Source: Pleurotus djamor
Lineage: Eukaryota; Basidiomycota; Agaricomycetes; Agaricales; Pleurotaceae
Length of the DNA stretch: 55,566 nucleotides
NCBI GenBank assembly: GCA_029747585.1
Contig: JAPEVF010000282.1
Location: 1 to 55,566, forward strand
Direction: 5' to 3'
Below, piece by piece: positions 1 to 9,990 of the stretch. Every line of letters begins with the position of its first letter. Position 1 is the first letter of the stretch. A program made the translations under genes and the position numbers. The notes under the pieces were generated by a model. The model did no database searches. It saw only the letters and a list, made by a program, of their open reading frames with translations, and was not told the DNA's origin.

Positions 1-260
1 GGAGAGGGCATACCATATGATGCCGATTCAGAAGGTGATGATCTACAGATGTGATTTGAGGATTTCCTTTGTGGAAAAGCTTGACAGTCTCGTCGAGGTG
101 GTATATGGTGAATGGAATGGGTGACTTTGATCTCGAAGTCAACCAACAGTTTAGACTTTCTACATGGATGTCTTCGAAATTGTAGCCAACGGATTGAAAA
201 CTGACCCTTGTAACGTGTGGCGCAAAGTTGAAAAAGTCACTAATCCCGTATCATCGACGT

Positions 261-296
261 CCTTCTCCTTCTCCTTCTCCTTCTCCCCCCCCCCCC
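261..296. repeat. CTCCTT microsatellite plus C homopolymer
   Basis: About four copies of a CTTCTC hexamer run directly into a stretch of roughly a dozen C bases, followed by more C-rich sequence. Two N bases lie about 60 bases downstream. Homopolymers of this kind are prone to length error. Confidence 0.85.
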
Positions 297-780
297 ACCC
301 CACCCCCCTTCCCCGTTCCTCCACTCACCATTCTTTATCTTTATTAAGANAAATANCATGGGTTTTTTGCGTTCGAGTTTCCTTCGTTCACTGTTCTTCT
401 CTCTCTTTCTTATCTATGCATCGTGCGAGGTTCTCCTTCCCCATTGTTGTTATTGTTGTTGTTGGTGGTGGTAATGGTGATGATGGTGGTGGTGGTGCCG
501 TAACGCTTTCCGCGCAGTTCGCTGTGGAGAAGGTCGTACGTACGTAGGTAAGGTAGTTTGTAGGCTTCTTCACCTCCCCCTCCACCTCCGCCGTAGTCGT
601 TCTGCCGTACTACTTATTCTTAGATATAAGATTCTTCATAACCTCAGCCGTAGAGTAGTCGTAGTCGTTGAGATCACGCAGCGCAGCACTCAGTATTCTC
701 GCACTCAGCGTACTTATCATACTACGCACTAGAATACTTTACATAACTTCATGTCTCAGATCTCCCGTGGGCCCATCAGT

Positions 781-806
781 GTCGGTGTCGGTGTCGGTGT
801 CGGTGT
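781..806. repeat. GTCGGT microsatellite
   Basis: Four and a bit tandem copies of the hexamer GTCGGT. No coding frame is supported across it. Confidence 0.85.
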
Positions 807-871
807 TGGCGTTCGATCTGGATCAGCTACTGTAGTAAGTGAAGCTGGAAGTAAAGATAGCGAGAAAAGAT

Positions 872-901
872 GGAGGTGGAGGTGGAGGTGGAGGTGGAGG
901 T
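872..901. repeat. GGAGGT microsatellite
   Basis: Five tandem copies of GGAGGT. It lies in the same gene-poor interval as the two repeats upstream. Confidence 0.85.
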
Positions 902-1287
902 ATGGATGAAACGTCTACATCAAGGCCGCATCAAAGATAAAGATAAAGATTGATGTTTCCTTCCCGAAACGTTTCGTTCCGTATTCTATGCAATGCAGTG
1001 GTTTTTTTTCTTTCATCGTCTTTTGTTTTTTCGCTTCGTTTGTTTTGTTGGTTTTTCTTCGTTTGCCTTTCCCGTCCGACCGCAAGACGTTCTAGGTGTC
1101 GTTTCACGTCGACTTCATACGCCCGCCATTCAATCGACGTTCTCCGTTATAGAGTAGACCCGGGGTATGTACCGTGCTTTTGTATCTTTGCCTCCCCTTT
1201 CCATTCTTTCTTTCCCGTAGCGCGTGTTCGTCTTTGTCTTTCCCAATACATATTACATAATAAGTACTCTATCGACTCTACTGTAGT

Positions 1288-1629
1288 ATTTCAATCAATT
1301 CGTCACCCCGTTGTGACCGTGACCACGAAAATCTGGTGAACAATTCGTCAGTTTGGCCAGCGGCCCGTGACATGGACAATTTTTCGTCAACCTACCTGCA
1401 AATTCGCGGTGAATGGGGCCAAAACGGTTACAGGCACAGCGCAGCGCGCCGCAAAACTGGTGAGTAACTGGAAAACTCAAAGCAAAATCAGAAAAATGAA
1501 TATTTTCAGAAATTTTGGCGAATTTTCTTTGGAAATCCATTCGTCACTTGCTTCTGTGACCCGTGACAGCGCCGAAATTTCGTCATTTTGCGGGTCCTTG
1601 TGACGCGTGACTGACGAATTGATTGAAAT
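1288..1629. mobile_element. MITE-like element with perfect 18-bp terminal inverted repeats
   Basis: The left end reads ATTTCAATCAATTCGTCA (1288-1305) and its exact reverse complement closes the element at 1612-1629. The 342-bp interior carries further scattered copies of GTGAC and TTCGTCA-like words, so the ends look internally repetitive. There is no transposase-sized open frame, as expected for a non-autonomous miniature element. No clear target-site duplication is visible in the flanks, so the superfamily cannot be assigned. A chance 18-bp perfect inverted repeat at this spacing is improbable. Confidence 0.6.
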
Positions 1630-3016
1630 CACCTTGCTTCAGCAAGGTCAATTGTTTACCCATAAATCACCTAATATGACATGTATGCCTATATGGAGTG
1701 TGTTTCGGCCCTTGATTAAGGGTCTTTTGGGCGCCTTTCTACCCAGAGCGCCAGAGCGGGAGAGGCTACACAATCTTGTTCGCAATCCTTCCTAATATAG
1801 TAGTGATGCGTTTTGCAAGTCCGAGTGGCGGCGCTTCGGTTTCTGCCGAGATAAAGGGGCACCAGGGCCTGGCCAGGAGTGTCGGTCGCAGCTTTGAAGC
1901 TTCACCGGTACCCGTTACCAGCGCACCGAGCCCGACCAACCGGAGGTTGGGCGGCGAGGTGCTGTAACTTGTGGCCATGACAGTGCATTTGTAGTATTTG
2001 TGAAAAAAGACAAGGCCCACACACACTGGAAATACTTGAAGGGTCACCAAGGGGTAGCCACCATGATCCCAACCCGAAGCAAGGTGGTTTAGGCGCTCTC
2101 GAGCGCCACCTAGTTAGTCTTATATAATTGACTTCCTCGTATAGAAGTTGACATCGAAAAACGACAGCATTGATGAACTCCGTCTACACCAAGACCAGTG
2201 TCGGCTTTTTCAACGACTCTAAATCCTGCCACGGGGAGCTAAGAAAGCACCTCAGACCACCTAAACATACCCTGATTTCTTTGGGCAGAGTAAGCACCGC
2301 CAAGTCAAGCTGATCTTCGAGAATCGGCGTTGCAATTTGCGAGGATGAGAGCCAGAAAAGGCTTTAAAATCGAGTGACGAGTAGACAAAGTGCTCAATGA
2401 CGACGGCGACAGACAAAGAAGGGAAACCAGTGTGGAATGCTGCCAAAATGCTGCAAAACGGAAACCAGCGACGGTGCTAGGCTCGAATTCCAGCCTCTAT
2501 GACGGGAGGATGACAGTCGATCCTCTTACGACGGTGCAACACTCAACTTCGAAACAGGAAATCAAAATCATGTGATATAGGAGAAGAAGGGGCTTTCCGG
2601 CATCTCCAACACCCATCACAGAGTCGTTCGCGCCTTTGAACTCTATGCCTTATGGCTGGTTATACGCCTTTTAGCATGTAAAGAAGATTATACATGGTGT
2701 GAGCTTACAGCTCAAACGATCTCCACGGTGGATGTGTGGATTGTGCGTCCGTCGAAGTTTCTGACCCCGGGGCTCCTCATTTTCCGCTCCGTCTCTTTCA
2801 ACTTCGAATTGTATGAAGCAAGGGGCCGTTACTGGGTTATTTACCACAAAGTTACAGAGCCTCGTTGTCTCCAAACCATTTAATCCCTGAGCCCCCCGTG
2901 CCAGAGCCCCCCGTGCCAACCTAGTCAGAGCATTGGTAGGAGTCGCTTGTTATCTCAAAGAACGGATCATTGGCAATCTCGTCATGAGAATGGAGAGCCT
3001 GCTCTCAATATTTCAT
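1630..3016. other. Intergenic, no gene recognised
   Basis: No open frame here shows recognisable domains or a convincing exon structure. A GC-rich hairpin (stem GGCGCT/AGCGCC, about 2093-2108) and a duplicated GAGCCCCCCGTGCCA word near 2888-2917 are the only local structures noted. Confidence 0.45.
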
Positions 3017-3058
3017 TCAAATATCACATATGTATGTGTAGGTTTGACCTACCAGGTA

Positions 3059-4123
3059 TGTCATTGCCGAGACAACGAATTCTAAGGCGTTCTTGTAGAT
3101 GGATTCCATCTTGCTCATGTCCTCAATGGTAAGACGGTTAGGGATAGACAGGTAGCGTTCACAATTCTCGGGCTTGCTAGGACCATCGAGCGCTTTGACA
3201 TAGAGGAACGTGAAGTGGAATTGATTCATGACAACGCCACGGATAGGTTTTATGTGGTCCCCTATATGGCAAGAAATCAGCAAAGGAAACGGTAGTGCGT
3301 TGTGAATGACACAAAGGCCCACTTTGCGAGTGCCTGCATTTTTCGAAATACAGGTCCAATCAAATTGAAGTTGTCAGCATCACGGGTAATAGGCGTGGTA
3401 TCCATGACGTAGAACACAGAGGCGGCACAACTCTTTGGATCATCCGTTGAAGTCAGGAAACAAGCTGGAAGAGATTGAACAGTGAGAATAGGGGTTGAGA
3501 CATTGGTCGATGAAGAGAGGAATGGGTAGGGTGTTACGAACATGAGCATAGGCCTCCGGAATGAGAGTGTCCGTGATTTTGAGAAGGTGGGAATGGAACA
3601 CATATTATCCAGTCGAGAAAACCTTCAAGTTCTTTTTCATCGCATTCGATTTTTCTCGACGGGACAACCATGGTTGATCCCGTTGGAAGGAGGGAGCGGA
3701 TAGCGCGAAAGAACAGAGCAATGTAAAACGCGGTATCATTCAAAGTGGATTAGCCGTGTGTGGATGTGAAAACGGGTTGAGTAAAAGAGTGCTCACGCCG
3801 ATTGGGCTGGTGCGACACAATTCCTCGAGTCCTTCGTGCAACTCAGTCAATGCCGATTCGTAGTTCCCCTCATTGAGAATGGGAGGTGGAGTGTTTACTG
3901 GCTCAAGCCAACCCTTGGGAGCTAGCCACATCTTGCTTTCTAAGTCGCCGCTGGATGGTTGTTGGTTGTCCTCAATTGCACCTAAGGCGGAAGGCAGGTT
4001 ATTTGGGCAGAGGAGAAGCGAGGAGTTCTCCTCACTTTTTGAGGCGTCGTTGTTGTCATCGGTACGTTTCCGCTTGTTAGAAGGGGCAGTAGAAGAGTCA
4101 GTCTGAGAGGGAGTGGTCGGCAT
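3059..4123 (-). CDS. Hypothetical protein, multi-exon, exon structure unresolved
   Basis: Several minus-strand frames line up in coding-like fashion but are broken by introns I could not place securely. The most likely first exon starts at 4123 and encodes a Ser/Asn/Asp-rich N-terminus with a basic KRKR cluster near residue 17 (possible nuclear localisation signal). It continues through an acidic ELHEGLEEL stretch. Later segments include SRKIECDEKELEGFLDW and, at the 3' end, VVMNQFHFTFLYVKALDGP. No known domain was recognised. The composition resembles the many lineage-specific hypothetical proteins of agaricomycetes. The gene call is moderately supported; the exact exons and function are not. 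Confidence 0.35.
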
Positions 4124-4146
4124 GGGAGAGGAAGAGGATGGATAGG

Positions 4147-4548
4147 AGGTGGGGTTAGATGTCGATAGGGATGTCCGACAGGGAGCTTCAGGGGTGAACA
4201 GGGACTCTCGCTAGAGTCGTTGAAGATGCGCAAGGCAGCATCAGTAAGTACACTCAAGTAGCTCGCACGAGGCCTGTGAGAAGGTATATACATAAATTGA
4301 GCACTCATATCGAAGCTTCGATTGAACTTGCCAAGCACAGCCGTAGTTGCATCTCCGGGGTAAGGTATTATATAGGGACACCCATGACCTGTATGTGCCG
4401 TAAAATATCCCAAGGAGGTATTGACGATTCCATTTGTTGACCTATTGTCTACCCCACGTCTGAAACTAGCCAGTGACACTTACTTCGTATCCATACCTAT
4501 CAAGATGTACAGGCTGTAGAAGACAACCATCATGCCTCCGTGCATCAT
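4147..4548 (-). CDS. Hypothetical short protein with N-terminal hydrophobic segment
   Basis: A start at 4548 (second Met at 4545) gives a short hydrophobic stretch, MVVFYSLYILIGMDTK, followed by a GTAAGT donor and a TTTCAG acceptor. The next exon continues RGVDNRSTNGIVNTSLGYF and runs about 75 more residues to a Ser-rich end. The hydrophobic start could be a membrane anchor or signal. No family was recognised and the 3' limit is uncertain. It lies just upstream, on the same strand, of the hypothetical gene ending near 3059 and could be an upstream exon of that gene rather than a separate one. Confidence 0.25.
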
Positions 4549-5018
4549 GGGACCAAACGCCCCGGGCAACGAGGATTCTAGAAGATGTACCAAATCGAAT
4601 AGGCAGATGAATTACATTGTATCCAACCTACTGACGATAAAAAAGGAAGATATGGCTGAAGAGAGAGAGTATGAAAAGAGGAAGAGACCTAGAGAGAAAG
4701 AAAATGCTGTGGTGTCTAAATAGATGTGCGTGCTACAATGAAGAAAGAGAAAGGAATACAGTGGGGTGGTAGGAATCCTANTGTACATGTGGGGATAAAG
4801 TCGATAATTGGGGTGCCCGCGAGGCGAGGCGAGGCAGATGAACGCATTATTTACGCAAGGGTAAGGTCCGTTGAAGGTGTGGTCCATGGGTGATTATAGG
4901 TAGCGAAGTTAACGGAGAGTTCGCTGGGGGATGTGAGAGTGCCGGCACCGTCTATATGATCTACACCAGGAGAATTAGCAAAGGGACTGGAAGTAGAGAC
5001 GGAACGTCGGCGTACCAT

Positions 5019-5699
5019 CTAGGCTGAAGCCATCGTCTGCGTCCTCTGGAAATCACGGACAAACTCAAACTGGGGTCCCGTCTCCGGACTATGTGGAAAC
5101 CTCTTGCACTTCTCTACCGTCCTCCACTCCCTTGCGATGATATTCAACGCTTCAATCCCGTCTTTGGCAATGCCGCTCTGGACCAGCCAGCACCCAACGA
5201 CCAATCCCGTTCTTCCTATTCCTCCTCGGCAGTGCACCGCGCTAACCCTCCCGCGTTTCTCGTTATCACGCAGAACGGCAAAGATCTGATTCATATGGTC
5301 GATAGAGTCCGGGAGTGATCGGTCACGGATGGGAAAACGATGATACTCGATGGCAGAGGTAGCGATTCCGAGAGCAGCGGCCCGAGTGGCGAGCGTGTCT
5401 GCATAGGGGGACAATTCACCGCATTCTGTGAGGTCGATGAAAGTTCGGACACCAGCTTTCAGAAGGGCGTCGAGCTTTTGCCGACAGGGAATGAGGACTT
5501 TGGGCGTCCATGGGTACTCGCATGCGAGTAAAAGGGGAGTGGCCCAGTATGAGTTGGGGATGGGGCGAGGATACATGGCCGTCAAAGGCCAGGATCGCTT
5601 GGTAGGCGAGTTGGAAGCGATATCTTGGATGTAAAGGTCTGCTGTTGGCATGCTTAATTTTCTGGAAGGGGAACTTGGTTGTTGTGGTGCAGGCGACAT
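5019..5699 (-). CDS. Dual-specificity / tyrosine phosphatase-like protein
   Basis: A 226-residue single-exon frame (210 residues if the second Met at 5651 is used) carries the cysteine-phosphatase signature HCRGGIGRTG at residues 156-165. It fits HCx5R, with the nucleophile Cys157 and the phosphate-binding Arg163. Asp126 in FPIRDRSLPD is well placed to be the general acid. The family removes phosphate from Tyr, Ser/Thr or other substrates through a phospho-cysteine intermediate. This sequence is of the compact cyclin-dependent-kinase-inhibitor-3-like fungal type, but the substrate cannot be read from it. A TATA box at 5711-5720 lies only about 12 bases from the first Met but about 60 bases from the second, which favours the shorter 5019..5651 form. 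The frame is open further upstream to 5963, probably by chance. Confidence 0.8.
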   Translation of the reverse strand: MSPAPQQPSSPSRKLSMPTADLYIQDIASNSPTKRSWPLTAMYPRPIPNSYWATPLLLACEYPWTPKVLIPCRQKLDALLKAGVRTFIDLTECGELSPYADTLATRAAALGIATSAIEYHRFPIRDRSLPDSIDHMNQIFAVLRDNEKRGRVSAVHCRGGIGRTGLVVGCWLVQSGIAKDGIEALNIIAREWRTVEKCKRFPHSPETGPQFEFVRDFQRTQTMASA

Positions 5700-5710
5700 G
5701 GGAGGCAGAC

Positions 5711-5720
5711 CTTTATATAT
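5711..5720 (-). promoter_or_regulatory. TATA box of the phosphatase gene
   Basis: On the minus strand the sequence reads ATATATAAAG. With transcription starting about 25-30 bases downstream (near 5685), the first translatable Met is the one at 5651, giving a leader of roughly 35 bases. Confidence 0.5.
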
Positions 5721-5969
5721 ACGTGACAGACGCGGATAAAAGGGTAGAAATGCGGTGAAAAGCGTGGAAAGGGGTTTGTTTTGAGATAGGAAGGACTCGG
5801 TTCGCTGATACGGAACTCGAGGCAAAGGCGATGATGGTGGTGCTGGAACAAGAACCGTTGTGTGGCTGGATGGAAACCACACCTCCCCAAGACTCGTGGG
5901 AAGATTCCAAAATGGCACGCCGACGCTAATCTGGACCCTGCATATGTTCTCTCCGTCTATCATTGCCTA

Positions 5970-7906
5970 GACAATTCCACAGCCAGGGTCGCCGTGGACG
6001 CCTTCGTTTCAAAAATCGTTCTGCGATGTCCAGAACAATCTCTTCGTTATTCTTAGCGGGAATACTTATACGCACATAAGGAAGAGGTTCACTCAACCGA
6101 AGAATCGCGATCGTGATCTTGAAATTATGGAAAAGCCGGACTGATCAGCTCAAGGATTGGCCGAAAAAGGACGTAGACTTTGAAGCCAAAAACCACACAT
6201 TTTGGCAGGGAGAGACCCCGAACAGGGCGAAGTCGGCGGGGAAAAGCTTCATCAATAACCGTCTCGCCTCACAAATGAGGAGGCTCTGTGAATTAGCCAC
6301 TAGAATTAATCATACAGCTTTTGAGAACTGTCTCTAATACGTAGCTTAAGTCTTCAAGCTTCAATGAAGGAAATGAAATCGGGCGGGCAGTGGCGGGGAG
6401 ATAGGAGATAGGAGAGGGACGAAGGAGGCCACAGCAAGGGGGAGGACAGACAAATGGAATCTCCAAAGACTTGAGCTCACCAGCTGAGGAATCTGTCTTT
6501 ATCCATGAGATGAATTTGCTGGAGAATGATAACTGGACATAGCAGCAAAAGAAGGAACTAAACGCTAAGAAGCTTACCTGGGAGATATAGCTGGGGAAGC
6601 GATGAGAGTGCTCTGAGGTTGCTCTTTCCTGGGTTCCCTCATTATAAGCAACTCGCGCGCTTCTTTGCTTCTTCAAGACTCTCGAGTATACTTCAGTCTC
6701 ATACATACGATATTCAGCCCGTCGTCGAGACCACTCTCGCGACCATCCTGTCCTTCGAGCTCGATGCGTCCTCTTCGCCTTCGAAATTCTTTTACGCCTA
6801 ACTTGCGCCCCTTCATGACTCTCATGTACGTACAAATAGTCTGTCTACATTCTCTTCCCGACGACTCTCACGACTCCCTTGCCCTTCGAGCAGCAAACTC
6901 GACGCTCCTTCATCCCCACGAACATGATCTCGTACTTTCCGATCCTCGTTCAACACTATGAAGGGGATTTGAAACACCGAATGTCAGTGTTGGTGATATC
7001 GAAGCGGGTCATGATCGAAGCGGCTTAGTATAGAGAGTACCAGTAGTTCGTAATCGGAGCACTGAGAAAGTAGATGAGTAGCCATCGAAGAAGAGACCTT
7101 GAGATAAACTTACGAACGGCTCGCGAACGGATGACGCAAATGGGAGCCGGTGTGCATTCGTCAACTGGCCAGGTGCCTCATTGAACACGATCTAAGTCTT
7201 GCAGCTTACATAAGTACCTCTGACAGCAGCAATTGGTGTGGAAGAGTACACGTTCAAGTAGCTCGAGTCTCGGGCGCAGGCATGTGGATACAAGGAGGGT
7301 TCAGGTTGCCTCTGGCTGACCGGGCTGGTAAACTTTGGTGTTAGTGTATCGGTAAAGATATTAAAAGTGCGAAGATGGAGTATAAAGTGAGCTGTGTGTC
7401 CCGGGCTGTCATAGCACTTCCTGCGTCCAGCACCGACGCCTCCATACCCCCTGTACCCCTGGGAGGAGGTCCTCCTGTGTAGGGTGCATGGCATTCTCGC
7501 AGTCAAGCTAGGTGTAACAGTTCTATTAAAGCGCGCGCGTTGAGCTTACCTTGCGGTATAAAGAAGCATNAAAAAATATGTGGGAGTATAAAAAGGACGT
7601 ACATGGATGTGTTGTATTCGAGGCGCATCCATGTTGAATCCGTCACCTACCCCTTTCGGGCTTCTCTGGCAACCCTGGACCGGAATCTCAAAATGGTTAT
7701 TGGTCCGATTTCTGACCTGACCCGTCCAGCTTTCCATATGAAATCCCATGTGGCTTCATACATGTAACCGTGAACCTCGGTGTTTCAACCTCTCAGCGTT
7801 TGATACTTATGACGGGAAGGGAAGACGGGAGCGTGTTACAAGCAAGTTTGGGCATTTCATTTGCTACAGGGTTAAGGATATAATTATGTTATTGACCGCT
7901 AACGCT
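5970..7906. other. Interval without a recognised gene
   Basis: Scattered open frames occur on both strands (for example around 6293-6835 and 7192-7506 on the minus strand). None shows a known domain, a good splice pattern or a plausible protein composition. One N lies at 7570. A small spliced gene cannot be excluded. Confidence 0.4.
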
Positions 7907-8665
7907 TTAGACAGTGCCGCTCGCTGAGATGGTGACCTTGGCTTTGGTGGTACCAGATGCCGAGCCGAGGCTCTCAATCTTCTTGACGAGTTCCATACCC
8001 TCAACGACCTCACCTGCGCGAAATCATGAGTGGGGGGCACCAAACACTTTTGGGACGTAGGGGACTCACCGAAGACGACGTGGGCACCATCGAGCCAGGA
8101 AGTGACGACGGTTGTGATGAAGAATTGGGATCCGTTCGTGTTCTTTCCAGCGTTCGCCATGGAGAGGAGACCGGGCTTGGTGTGCTTCAGCTGGAAGTTC
8201 TCATCTAATCGCCGATGATGATGATGGTGATTAGATCATTATAGCTCAGAGACGGACGATGCTGTGAATACTCACCTGCAAACTTTTCACCGTAGATCGA
8301 CTTTCCACCAGTTCCATTGCCCCTGGTGAAATCGCCACCCTGAAGCATGAAGTTGGGGATGACACGGTGGAAGCTGGATCCCGCGTATCCGAAACCATGC
8401 TGGCCAGTGGCAAGCTCGCGGAAATTTTTCGCGGTCTTTGGGACGACATCGTCGAAGAGTTTGAAAACGATTCTGCCGGAAGGCTGGCTGTTGATGGTGA
8501 TATCGAACTAAATTGATGTAGATAATAATGAAAAAGGCACGAAACATGAAGTCAGCGTTCGTTCATTGAATTAGAGATGAAGATGAAAGCGTAGATAAGG
8601 GTCGATAATGAAAACAACGAGGCGATGAGAAGGAGGGAACATGGACACACATAAACGTTGGCCAT
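7907..8665 (-). CDS. CPR1: Cyclophilin A-type peptidyl-prolyl cis-trans isomerase
   Basis: Four exons (8651..8665, 8276..8507, 8070..8204, 7907..8013, complement) join to a 162-residue protein, the normal length of single-domain cytosolic cyclophilins. All boundaries are GT..AG and the frame closes exactly. The first exon codes only for MANVY. Family landmarks in order are [18 protein letters not shown], the catalytic-site segment [43 protein letters not shown] and [10 protein letters not shown]. The enzyme catalyses proline isomerisation in protein folding and is the usual cyclosporin A receptor. There is no signal peptide or extension, so a cytosolic or nuclear role is expected. The symbol is by similarity to the yeast orthologue type. 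Confidence 0.95.
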
Positions 8666-9990
8666 CTCTGGTAGTGGTTGGGTGGTTGGTGGTGGTGGTG
8701 TTTGAGTGAAGGTCGTATCGATGGAGTTGTTGGGAACTGGAATAAAAAGGGGACTCGGCGGACACCGATTCGGAGATGTAACTCTTTCTTGACCCCACCC
8801 CAAGCGTACTCACCCACCAATCCATCGATGGCCTCATCATAGCGTCTGTCTCACATGATTTATGATTCATCCATCAACCATCGATGATGGCGATGCACTT
8901 GATGAGTACCGAGTCCTTTTTACCCAGGCATACTGTTATCGGGGCACGTTGGATGCGTTCAGTCGAAGTATCTTCCTAGCGCTGCGCATCGGTGGTCGGC
9001 GAAAGCATCTTGCTTTCAGAACGTGCTTGGAGGGTGGACGGATCCAATGGGAATCGGTTATCGCATCTCCAAGATTAGGCAAAACCACCACAGTTGTCTC
9101 CTTCCATACCAGCGCTCGGTGAACTGCATTCGACCCCCATTTGTCTCCACACCAGGTTCTGGCGTGCTTGAGTACATGAAGTGTAATGCAGTACGAGCGC
9201 TTGAGCTTCCATTGGCACGCATAGTCAACGCGTTTTACAAGTTCTCCCCCGGATGTGAAAAATACTGAATAGAACAGCTCTGCAGATGGACCAGTGAACC
9301 GGCGATTAGCATCTCAGCTGACCGACATGTGCCTTTCATTCAATTCAGATGACGGTGCTGTTAACTCATTGTTCCCTCGATCTGACCGCTTAGATGCAAC
9401 CGCGGTCAAAGGCTATACGTACGGGTACTTGATACTTGAGGACATTAAATGTACCCGAACCCTTGAACCTGTGGAGATCCAAGGCCAGCGATGCGAGATA
9501 CTCCATACCACCGACGCTGTCTTAGGGACGTTAAAGGAGATTTCAGGAGAGCTTCCCACGGATCACCTGATACACGCCCCTATGCCTGTGATCACAACGC
9601 GACTTCGTCATCCTTTTTGTTAGCTCAGCTACCATCTTCTGTAACGATCATTGACACGATGGGCATTCTCATATAGCAGAGCGCCAGCGAAGTCCTCAGA
9701 AAATCTATACATAGCTATACGTTGGGATTGCTCACCCCGGTTTTGTCTTGGTTCGAGTAATACCTAGGAAGTGGTCCGTGGGCGTTGACGCTTTCAATCC
9801 CTCCCGGTTGAACTGATTTGCAATACTGTTGGGTTGAAATGAGGTGAGCGAATCATTTCTTTCTGACTTGAAAAATGTATAAATTACCGTCAATGCCTCC
9901 GTAGAACCCCACGCCGCGTTCGCGTGCCTCATGCACCGCATGCGATAGGATTTACGATTAAACAGCAAGGCAGACCACTCATCGCCGACG
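8666..9990. other. Intergenic between cyclophilin and HET gene
   Basis: This is probably a shared upstream region, since the flanking genes are divergently transcribed. Open frames at 8862-9122, 9294-9623 and 9732-9968 show no domain, no repeat structure and no consistent splice sites. Confidence 0.45.

Larger units (their letters stand above)
1..1287. other. Gene-poor, low-complexity interval
   Basis: No coding sequence with recognisable domains or convincing splice structure is seen here. The open frames present are short and run through simple repeats. The stretch holds a CT-rich microsatellite followed by a C homopolymer (about 261-296), a GTCGGT repeat (781-806), a GGAGGT repeat (872-901) and two ambiguous bases near 350-356. 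It may be the flank or promoter of a gene outside the window. Confidence 0.5.

Noticed and set aside
2093..2108. Hairpin GGCGCT-CTCG-AGCGCC as a possible tRNA arm
   Set aside because: No cloverleaf could be built around it; no anticodon loop or T-arm consensus nearby.
3059..4123. Identification as a FunK1-type fungal protein kinase
   Set aside because: The general look is compatible but no kinase motif (glycine loop, HRD, DFG) could be found, so it is left as hypothetical.
6293..6835. 180-residue minus-strand frame
   Set aside because: Basic, low-complexity composition without a domain, and no supporting neighbouring exons.
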